Origin: Actinacidiphila yeochonensis CN732
Lineage (GTDB): Bacteria; Actinomycetota; Actinomycetes; Streptomycetales; Streptomycetaceae
Reading direction: 5' to 3'
Assembly (NCBI RefSeq): GCF_000745345.1
Contig: NZ_JQNR01000005.1
Location: forward strand, 3,162,001-3,226,000
Length of the DNA: 64,000 bases
Shown in pieces: positions 56,864 to 64,000 of the stretch; position 1 is the first letter of the stretch; the number at the start of each line of letters is the position of its first letter. The translations under genes and the position numbers were made by a program. Under the pieces are notes generated by a model. That model made no database searches. It was not told the DNA's origin and saw only the letters and a list, made by a program, of their open reading frames with translations.

Positions 56864-57085
56864 TCAGGAGTCCCGGCCCCGCTCCCCGTAGTCGTGGGCG
56901 GCGTCCTTCGCCTTGTCGACGCCGGAATCGATCTGACTGTCGTACTTTCCGCCGGTCTTGGAATCGGCGGCGCGGCCGGCCTTGTCCAGGCCCTGGTCGA
57001 CCTTGTCCCCGTGCTCCCGGACCATGTCGTCGGCCTTGCCCTTGGACATGCCCAGCTTGTCCTTGATCGTGTCCATGAAGCTCAT
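56864..57085 (-). CDS. MT0933-like small antitoxin-family protein
   Basis: The 73-residue, highly charged protein (MSFMDTIKDKLGMSKGKADDMV, then HGDKVDQGLDKAGRAADSKTG and SQIDSGVDKAKDAAHDYGERG) matches the MT0933/Rv0909-type antitoxin family, which also resembles CsbD stress proteins. GGAAGG precedes the ATG. No toxin gene is adjacent, so a stress or structural role is as likely as an antitoxin role. Confidence 0.82.
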   Translation of the reverse strand: MSFMDTIKDKLGMSKGKADDMVREHGDKVDQGLDKAGRAADSKTGGKYDSQIDSGVDKAKDAAHDYGERGRDS

Positions 57086-57427
57086 GCGGCACCTTCCCTG
57101 GGAGGACCCCGTGTGGCGGCCTGGGAGCGGCCGCATACGGCTCTGCGTCCCGGCCGAGGTGGCGTAAATGCAGGTAAAAGGCGCAAAACGCCACCTCTGT
57201 CTCGACCATACCCGCGCTGCCTCCCAGCCGCCGCCGGGCGCCGGCAACCCCTCCGGGCGCACCGTCCGCGTCCCTGTCCGCACCCCCGGTCGAGTGTTCC
57301 GCCCCGCGTCGTGTCCGCCGCCCGGAAGGGGCCGCCCGTCCCCCGCCGATCGGCGCCGGCCGGGCCGCGCGGAGCCCGGAGGGAGGACGGTTCGCGGCGG
57401 GGGTGAGGAGTTTGGGAGACTGGCCTG

Positions 57428-58360
57428 GTGGAGAAGCGCGTGATCACCGTGGTCGGGCCCACGGCCGCCGGCAAGTCGGACCTCGGAGTGGCCCTGGCCC
57501 AGGAGCTGGGCGGGGAGGTGGTCAACGCCGACTCGATGCAGCTGTACCGGGGCATGGACATCGGCACCGCCAAGCTCACCGCGGACGAGCGCCAGGGCGT
57601 GCCGCACCGCCTGCTGGACATCTGGGACGTCACCGAGGCCGCCAGCGTGGCGGAGTACCAGCGGCTGGCGCGGGCAGAGATCGACCGGTTGCACGCCGCG
57701 GGCCGGGTCCCCGTACTGGTCGGCGGTTCCGGCCTGTACGTCCGGGCGGCCATCGACGCGCTGCGCTTCCCCGGCACCGACCCGGCCGTACGCGCCCGGC
57801 TGGAGGCCGAACTCGAACTGCGCGGCCCCGGCGCCCTGCACGCCCGGCTGGCCGCCGTGGACCCCGACGCGGCCCGCGCCATCCTGCCCGGCAACGGGCG
57901 GCGGATCGTCCGGGCGCTGGAGGTCGTGGAGATCACCGGGGAGCCGTTCACCGCGAACCTGCCCGGCCCTGACGCCGTCTACGACACCGTCCAGATCGGT
58001 GTGTCCGTGCCGCGGCCCGAACTGGACGAGCGGATCACCGCCCGGGTGGACCGGATGTGGGAGGCCGGACTCGTCGGCGAGGTGCGGACCTTGGAGGAGG
58101 CCGGGCTCCGCTCCGGACTCACAGCCTCGCGCGCCCTCGGGTACCAGCAGGTGCTGGCCGCGCTGGCCGGCGAGTGCACCGAGGAGGAGGCCCGCGCCGA
58201 GACGGTCCGGGCCACCAAGCGGTTCGCGCGGCGCCAGGAGTCCTGGTTCCGGCGCGACCCCAGAGTGTGCTGGCTCACCTCCCGGGGTTCGGAACTCACC
58301 ACGCAGGCCCTGGTGTTGGCACGGGAAGCCCCCCAAGGCGGTCACAGCCTGATCACGTGA
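57428..58360 (+). CDS. miaA: tRNA dimethylallyltransferase
   Basis: MiaA transfers the dimethylallyl group to N6 of A37 in tRNAs reading UNN codons. The 310 residues contain the P-loop GPTAAGKS (10-17), VVNADSMQLYRGMDIGTAK, VPHRLLDIWDVTE, VLVGGSGLYVRA and GNGRRIVRALEV, and end with the family's KRFARRQESWFRRDPRV. The GTG start at 57428 fixes the usual N-terminus (MEKRVITVVGPT). MiaB acts on its product. Confidence 0.96.
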   Translation: MEKRVITVVGPTAAGKSDLGVALAQELGGEVVNADSMQLYRGMDIGTAKLTADERQGVPHRLLDIWDVTEAASVAEYQRLARAEIDRLHAAGRVPVLVGGSGLYVRAAIDALRFPGTDPAVRARLEAELELRGPGALHARLAAVDPDAARAILPGNGRRIVRALEVVEITGEPFTANLPGPDAVYDTVQIGVSVPRPELDERITARVDRMWEAGLVGEVRTLEEAGLRSGLTASRALGYQQVLAALAGECTEEEARAETVRATKRFARRQESWFRRDPRVCWLTSRGSELTTQALVLAREAPQGGHSLIT

Positions 58361-58456
58361 TGGCATCGGGACGCCCCGCCGTCACGGGACCTCCCTCCCA
58401 CCGTGCCATCATCGTGGGCGAGCTACGGTGTCGGACGCATGGGAGGGCGCGTGGCT

Positions 58457-59119
58457 ATGGCAGCCGGCCCGCGCGAGACCCCCTCAGGGCGGGACACCCG
58501 CGGCACGTCGGACGAGCCCGGCGGGGAGTCCGCCGGGACGACCGGTGACGACGCCTCCCCGGAACCCTCGGAGACCCGGCCGCCGAGCGGTCTCCCCGAC
58601 CCCCTCGGCACCTCCGACGCCCTGGACGGACTGGACGCGCTCGACGCCCTGGACGCCGGCGACGAGGGCCCCGTCCGGCTGGAGCCGCTCACCCCCTTCG
58701 ACGGAGGAGAGCCCCTGGCCGGCGTCCCCCTGGAGGGGCTGGACCTGGACGGGGACGACCCGCTGCCCGGCATCGAGGAGGCCGAGTCCTTCCGCGAACT
58801 GCGGCCGCCGCGCCGGCTGCGCTCGTGGCAGATCGCCCCCATCGTGGTGCTGGCGGTCGGCGGGTCCCTGATGTTCGCCTTCCCGCTGGCGTTCGAGTCC
58901 GGCGACGCCGGGCCCGTGGTCGCCATGCTGGGGCTGCTGGTGTGCTGCTGCGCCGCCGGGTGGGGCCTGACGGCCGCCCGCCGGATCGGCCAGACCCTGC
59001 CGGGGCTGCCCCCCCGAGGCTCCGGCGCCCGCGCCGACTGGCGCCACGTCGCCGGATACACCGCGGTGACGGTCCTGCTGGCCGTGCTCGCCGTCTGGCG
59101 CGTCGCCCGCCTCCGATAG
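58457..59119 (+). CDS. hypothetical membrane protein with acidic N-terminus
   Basis: An ATG at 58457 with GGAGG ten bases upstream is chosen; ATG 58439, possibly leaderless behind TACGGT, is an alternative. The 220-residue product has a long acidic, Pro/Asp/Leu-rich N-terminus with short repeats (DALDGLDALDALDAGD). Three membrane segments follow near the C-terminus (APIVVLAVGGSLMFAFPL, VVAMLGLLVCCCAAGWGL, AVTVLLAVLAVW). I do not recognise a functional family. It lies between miaA and dapF, as in related genomes from memory. Confidence 0.8.
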   Translation: MAAGPRETPSGRDTRGTSDEPGGESAGTTGDDASPEPSETRPPSGLPDPLGTSDALDGLDALDALDAGDEGPVRLEPLTPFDGGEPLAGVPLEGLDLDGDDPLPGIEEAESFRELRPPRRLRSWQIAPIVVLAVGGSLMFAFPLAFESGDAGPVVAMLGLLVCCCAAGWGLTAARRIGQTLPGLPPRGSGARADWRHVAGYTAVTVLLAVLAVWRVARLR

Positions 59120-59315
59120 CGTCCGGACCGTCGGCGCGCACGGCCCCGCAGCAGCCCGCCGAAGGGCCGTCCAGGGGGCTGGGCTCCCGGCCCGATCCCC
59201 CTGGCCCCCTGGCTCCGCCAGGCCCGTACTGCCCCCCCGCAGAGGCGGGCGGACGCCCTCGCCGGGCTCGGGAGGCGCACCGCGCGCGCCCCCGCCACCG
59301 CGTACGATCGGACGT

Positions 59316-60220
59316 ATGACGACCGCGCGCCCCGCCGAGCCGATCGCCTTCCTCAAGGGCCACGGCACCGAGAACGACTTCGTGATCATCCCCGATCCCG
59401 AGGGTGTCCTGGACCTGTCGCCCGCCCAGGTGGCGCGGCTGTGCGACCGCCGGGCCGGCATCGGCGGCGACGGGCTGCTGCGGGTGGTGCGCAGCGCCGC
59501 CCATCCGGAGGCCGCCGCCCTGGCGGGCGAGGCCGAGTGGTTCATGGACTACCGCAACGGCGACGGCAGCGTCGCGGAGATGTGCGGCAACGGCGTCCGG
59601 GTGTTCGCCCGCTACCTGCGGCGGGCCGGCCTCGCCGAGGCCGGCGACCTCGCCGTGGCGACCCGGGCCGGGGTGCGGCGGGTCCACGTCGCCAAGGACG
59701 CGGAGGACGGCACCCCCGGGGACGTCACCGTCTCCATGGGCGCGGCGGAGTTCCCCGGCGGGCCCCACGGGGACGTCACCGTCGAGGCGGGCGGTCGCAC
59801 CTGGCCGGCCGTGCACGTCAGCATGGGCAACCCGCACGCCGTGGCGTTCGTCGGCTCCCTCGACGAGCCCGGCGACCTGCTGGGCGCCCCCGCGTCACCC
59901 CGGCCGCGGCCTACCCCGCCGGCACCAACGTCGAGTTCGTCGTCGACCGCGGCCCGCGGCACGTCGCCATGCGGGTCCACGAGCGCGGCTCCGGCGAGAC
60001 CCGCTCCTGCGGCACCGGCGCCTGCGCGGTCATGGCCGCGGCCGCCCGTCGCGACGGCCTGGCCCCCGCCGCCACCGGCGACCCCGTCACGTACACCGTC
60101 GACCTGCCCGGCGGCCGCCTCGTCATCACCGAGCACCCCGACGGCGGGATCGAGATGACCGGCCCCGCCGTGATCGTCGCCGAGGGCCTCATCGACCCCT
60201 CCTGGTTCGCCGCCGGCTGA
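59316..60220 (+). CDS. dapF: diaminopimelate epimerase, apparent frameshift
   Basis: DapF converts LL- to meso-diaminopimelate, needed for lysine and peptidoglycan. The first frame (FLKGHGTENDFVIIPD, GIGGDGLLRVV, CGNGVRVFARYL with the first catalytic Cys, VSMGNPHAVAFV) is correct to about 59885. It then turns into nonsense ending at 60158. The rest of the enzyme (YPAGTNVEFVV, RVHERGSGETRSCGTGACAV with the second catalytic Cys, DGGIEMTGPA) is in the next frame, stopping at 60220. One extra C in the C5 run at 59887-59891 restores GAPRVTPAAAYPAGTNVEF and a protein of about 301 residues. Because the enzyme should be essential, a sequence error is likelier than a true lesion. Confidence 0.88.
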
Positions 60221-60456
60221 CCGGCTCCCCTTCCGCCCGCCCGGGCCGCCCAGCCACGGCGGGCCGCTCGGGGCCGCGGCCGAAGCGGACGTATCCGGTC
60301 ACCCCACCCGTACGCAGTCGCTCGAACGGGTGATGGGGATCACTCTCGGCGAGAGGGTGGCGGCTGCGCGTGGTGGGGTCGGTAGCATCAATCACCGGCG
60401 CGGCCCACGGGGCGTGGTGAGCCTCCGCAGCCGGTCAAGGCTGCCGGGAGGCCCCG

Positions 60457-62654
60457 ATGAGCGCGGAGAACGCGATCGAAGCGGAGAACGCTTCCGAAAT
60501 CCTCCGGCGCGGCCTGCGCCGCATCGACCTGCGGCGGATGGATCTGCGCCGGCTCGGGCGGGCGGCGCTCCTCGGCAGCCCCGGCCGGGGCCGGCTGCCG
60601 GACGCCATCGAGCACCTCATCAAGGTCCACCGCGCCAACCACCGGGACGCCGGCACCGAGGCGGTCGAGACGCTGCGGCGCGCCTACGTGCTTGCGGAGT
60701 CCTCGCACCGCGGCCAGACCCGCAAGAGCGGCGACCCCTACATCACCCATCCGCTCGCCGTCACCCTGATCCTCGCCGAACTCGGCGCCGAGACGACCAC
60801 GTTGACCGCGTCCCTCCTCCACGACACCGTCGAGGACACGGAGGTGACGCTCGACCAGGTCCGCGAGGAGTTCGGCGCCGAGGTCGGCTACCTGGTCGAC
60901 GGCGTCACCAAGCTGGAGAAGGTCGACTACGGCGCCGCCGCGGAGCCCGAGACCTTCCGCAAGATGCTCGTCGCCACCGGCAACGACGTGCGGGTGATGT
61001 CGATCAAACTGGCCGACCGGCTGCACAACATGCGCACCCTGGGCGTGATGCGCCCGGACAAGCAGGCGCGCATCGCCCGTGTCACCCGGGACGTGCTGAT
61101 CCCGCTGGCCGAGCGCCTCGGCGTCCAGGCGCTCAAGAGCGAGCTGGAGGACCTCGTCTTCGCCGTCCTCCACCCCGAGGAGCACGCCCGCACCCGCGCC
61201 ATGATCGACGCCGCCGCGGCCCGCCCCGACCCGCTCGCGGCGGTCGCCGACGACATGCGCGGAGTGCTGCGCGACGCCGGCATCGCCGCCGAGGTGCGCA
61301 TCCGCCCCCGGCACACCGTCTCCGTCCACCGCCTGATGATCAAACGGGGCATCGCCGAGCCCGGTGGCTGCGACTACGGGCGCCTGCTGGTCCTCGTCGA
61401 CGAGGACGCCGACTGCTACGCCGTGCTCGGCGAGCTGCACACCTGCTTCACGCCCGTCATCTCCGAGTTCAAGGACTTCATCGCCGCCCCCAAGTTCAAC
61501 CTGTACCGGTCGCTGCACACCGCGGTGGCCGACCGGCACGGCCGGGTCGCCGAAGTCCTCGTCCGCACCCGCCACATGCACCGGCTCGCCGAGACCGGCG
61601 TGATCGCCCTCGGCGACCCGGGCGTGACCCCGCCCGCGGCCCCCAGCCCGCCGCCGCCCCGGCAGCCGGCGAGGCGGCCGGCGCCCAGGGTGAGTGGCCC
61701 GCCGCCGACCCCTCGCAGCCCGGCTGGCTGGCCCGGCTCCTGGAGTGGCAGCGGGCCGTGCCCGACGCCGACATCTTCTGGACCGCGCTGCGCGACGAAC
61801 TGGCGCAGGACCGCGAGATCACCGTCTTCACCACCCAGGCCGCCGACGCCTCCGGCACCGTGCGGCTGCCGGCCGGCGCCAGCTGTGTGGACGCCGCGTA
61901 CGCGGTGCGCGGCGAGGCCGGGCACGCCTGTGTCGGGGCCCGTGTGAACGGGCGCCTGGCCCCCCTCAGCACCCGGCTGCGCGACGGCGACACCCTCCAG
62001 CTGCTCATGGACGACACGGCCACCTCCGGCCCCGACCCCGAGTGGCTGGAACACGCCGCCACCCCCGCCGCCCGCCTCGCGATCACCCGCTGGCTGGCCC
62101 GCCATCCGGCCGCCGGGCAGGGCGACGAGCCCGCCGCCCCGCCCGCCGGCCGCCCCGCGCCGGCCGCCCCGAGCACCCCGCACGGCGAGGCCGTCGCCGT
62201 CGCCGACCTGCCGGGCGCCACGGTGCGGCTGGCCCGCTGCTGTACCCCGGTGCCGCCGGACCGGCTCACCGGGTTCGTGATCCGCGGCGGCACCGTCACC
62301 GTCCACCGGGCCGAGTGCCCGACCAGCGGCCGCATGGCCGCCGCCGGCCGCGAAGCCGTCCCGGTCCACTGGCGGGACGACACCCCCGCCGGCCACTACC
62401 GCGCCACCGTCCTCGCCGAGGCGCTCAGCCGGCCCAGGCTGCTGGCCGACCTCACCGAGGCGATCTCCGCCGCCGGGGTCGGCATCGTCTCCGCTGCCGT
62501 GGAGCCCCCCCAGGAGAGCTGCGTCCGCCACTCGTACACCGTCGAGCTGCCGGACCCCGGGGCGCTTCCCGCCCTCATGCGGGCCATGCGGTCCGTACCC
62601 GGCGTGTACGACGTCTACCGCGACCGCCCGGCTGTCGCGGCCACCCGCGGCTGA
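60457..62654 (+). CDS. rshA: RelA/SpoT-homologue RshA, apparent frameshift
   Basis: RSH enzymes make and break (p)ppGpp. The first frame runs from ATG 60457: a HD hydrolase domain (HRGQTRKSGDPYITHPLAV, His122-Asp123 in LLHDTVEDTE, KLADRLHNMRTL) and a synthetase-like domain (DADCYAVLGELH, FKDFIAAPKFNLYRSLHTAV). After about 61630 it becomes low-complexity. The TGS domain (ITVFTTQAADASGTVRLPAGASCVDAAYAVRGEAGHACVGA) and C-terminal ACT domain (YRATVLAEALSRPRLLADLTEAI) continue in the adjacent frame to 62654. One missing base between about 61628 and 61662 explains this. The synthetase region has RPRHTVS where RxKxxxS is usual, and CDYGRLLVL where active enzymes have a D-x2-G-x-R segment, so synthetase activity may be weak. 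Confidence 0.87.
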
Positions 62655-62794
62655 CCACCCTCGGTCGCGATCCGGCTACGCCGCGCCGACGGGCTTTCCG
62701 CCGCTGGGGAAACCCGCGTGACCGCGCCGTCCCGGCGTGCGACCATCGAAGGTGCGGCACCACCAGGGCCGCAGTCCTGCGACCGAAGGATCAG

Positions 62795-64000
62795 ATGACC
62801 TCCCCTTCCTCCTCTTCCTCCTCGCGCAACCCCCGCACCGCGAACACCAGCCGGCGCCTCTCCGAGAGCCTCCGCGCCGAGGCCCTGATGGAAGAGGACG
62901 CGGCCTGGACCCCGGACACCGACGGCGACCGGGACGGCGACCAGCTGGACCGCTCCGAGCGCGCCTCCCTGCGCCGCGTCGCGGGCCTGTCCACCGAGCT
63001 GGAGGACGTCACCGAGGTCGAGTACCGGCAGCTGCGCCTGGAGCGTGTGGTGCTGGTCGGTGTGTGGACCTCCGGCACCGTCGACGACGCCGAGAACTCG
63101 CTGGCCGAGCTCGCCGCCCTCGCGGAGACCGCCGGCGCCCTCGTCCTCGACGGTGTGGTGCAGCGGCGGGACAAGCCGGACCCGGCCACCTACATCGGCT
63201 CCGGCAAGGCCCACGAGCTGCGCGACATCGTGGTGGAGACCGGCGCCGACACCGTGGTGTGCGACGGCGAGCTGAGCCCCGGCCAGCTCATCCACCTGGA
63301 GGACGTCGTCAAGGTCAAGGTCGTCGACCGGACGGCCCTGATCCTGGACATCTTCGCCCAGCACGCCAAGTCCCGCGAGGGCAAGGCGCAGGTGGCACTG
63401 GCCCAGATGCAGTACATGCTGCCCAGGCTGCGCGGCTGGGGCCAGTCGCTGTCCCGCCAGATGGGCGGCGGCGGCTCCGGCTCCTCCGGCGGCGGCATGG
63501 CCACCCGTGGCCCCGGTGAGACGAAGATCGAGACCGACCGGCGGCGCATCCGGGAGAAGATGGCCAAGGCCCGCCGGGAGATCGCGGACATGAAGACCAG
63601 CCGCGACCTCAAGCGCCAGGAGCGCAGGCGCCACAAGGTGCCGTCGGTGGCCATCGCCGGGTACACCAACGCCGGCAAGTCCTCACTGCTCAACCGCCTC
63701 ACCGGCGCCGGCGTCCTGGTGGAGAACGCCCTGTTCGCCACCCTGGACCCGACCGTGCGGCGGGCGGAGACCCCCAGCGGGCGGCTCCACACCCTCACCG
63801 ACACCGTCGGCTTCGTCCGGCACCTGCCCCACCACCTGGTCGAGGCGTTCCGCTCCACCATGGAGGAGGTCGCCGACGCGGACCTGATCCTGCACGTGGT
63901 CGACGGTTCGCACCCCGTGCCGGAGGAGCAGCTCGCGGCCGTCCGCGAGGTCTTCCGGGAGGTCGGCGCCCTGGACGTGCCGGAGATCGTCGTGGTCAAC
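62795..64000 (+). CDS. hflX: GTPase HflX, 5' part, runs off right edge
   Basis: HflX is a ribosome-associated GTPase that splits stalled ribosomes. The ATG at 62795 follows GAAGGA. About 402 residues are present. The N-terminal domain contains VQRRDKPDPATYIGSGKAHEL, FDGELSPGQ-type sequence (CDGELSPGQLIHLED) and IFAQHAKSREGKAQVALAQ. A Gly-rich linker (GGGGSGSSGGG) and GPGETKIETDRRRI lead to the G domain, with G1 GYTNAGKSS at 289-297, then FATLDPT and DTVGFVRHLPHHLVEAF. The sequence stops just at the G4 region (EIVVVN). Confidence 0.95.
   Translation, partial: MTSPSSSSSSRNPRTANTSRRLSESLRAEALMEEDAAWTPDTDGDRDGDQLDRSERASLRRVAGLSTELEDVTEVEYRQLRLERVVLVGVWTSGTVDDAENSLAELAALAETAGALVLDGVVQRRDKPDPATYIGSGKAHELRDIVVETGADTVVCDGELSPGQLIHLEDVVKVKVVDRTALILDIFAQHAKSREGKAQVALAQMQYMLPRLRGWGQSLSRQMGGGGSGSSGGGMATRGPGETKIETDRRRIREKMAKARREIADMKTSRDLKRQERRRHKVPSVAIAGYTNAGKSSLLNRLTGAGVLVENALFATLDPTVRRAETPSGRLHTLTDTVGFVRHLPHHLVEAFRSTMEEVADADLILHVVDGSHPVPEEQLAAVREVFREVGALDVPEIVVVN

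Overview
This is a contiguous stretch of a very GC-rich actinomycete chromosome, almost certainly a streptomycete. Third codon positions are nearly all G or C, GTG and TTG starts are common, the 16S/23S/5S genes read as Streptomyces-type, and the gene order (rpsO-pnp-M16 protease-dapB, thyX-dapA-rnj, osaC/osaA/osaB-ftsK, rimO-pgsA-cinA-clgR, lhr, recA-recX, miaB, miaA-dapF-rshA-hflX) is the conserved core arrangement of that genus. I see no phage, insertion sequence or CRISPR. Most of the window is housekeeping.

Layout. 1-2.5 kb: a Pro/Ala-rich protein running off the left edge, then a chloramphenicol-phosphotransferase-like kinase. 2.8-8.5 kb: rpsO, pnp, an M16 protease overlapping pnp, dapB and a small TPR-like membrane protein. 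8.7-13.1 kb: a PH-like membrane protein, thyX, dapA and RNase J. 13.1-18.9 kb: an rRNA operon with tandem promoters, no tRNA in the 16S-23S spacer, a perfect pre-23S processing stem and a strong terminator. 18.9-19.9 kb: a shrunken DegT-family protein with no lysine, and tRNA-Thr(GGT). 20-29.5 kb: the osmoadaptation cluster, with OsaC (anti-sigma kinase/PAS/GAF/phosphatase) divergent from OsaA (hybrid histidine kinase with about ten tandem HAMP-type units), then OsaB. 29.7-38.6 kb: ftsK, a RodZ-like protein, rimO-pgsA-cinA (overlapping), clgR, dps and a small protein. 38.5-48.1 kb: a Nei-type glycosylase, lhr, a DUF3046 protein, an AI-2E-type permease, recA and recX, i.e. a DNA-repair block with an SOS-like promoter at recA. 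48.6-54.1 kb: an FAD monooxygenase, a two-component pair and a TAXI-type binding protein. 54.3-64 kb: miaB, a LigB/MEMO-like protein, an MT0933-like protein, miaA, a membrane protein, dapF, rshA and the start of hflX.

The most striking pattern is that five protein genes (left-edge gene, osaA, the LigB-like gene, dapF, rshA) are each interrupted by an apparent loss of one base, all in the same direction. At least four of the five have a short G or C run at the best repair point. dapF should be essential, so base-calling or assembly error is the leading explanation; if real, these would be major lesions. Each is annotated as one gene with the switch point stated.

Functional links: dapB, dapA and dapF all belong to diaminopimelate/lysine synthesis; pnp and rnj are RNA-decay enzymes; miaA and miaB act in sequence on tRNA A37; recA, recX, lhr and nei serve DNA repair; clgR and osaABC are stress regulators; rshA controls (p)ppGpp.
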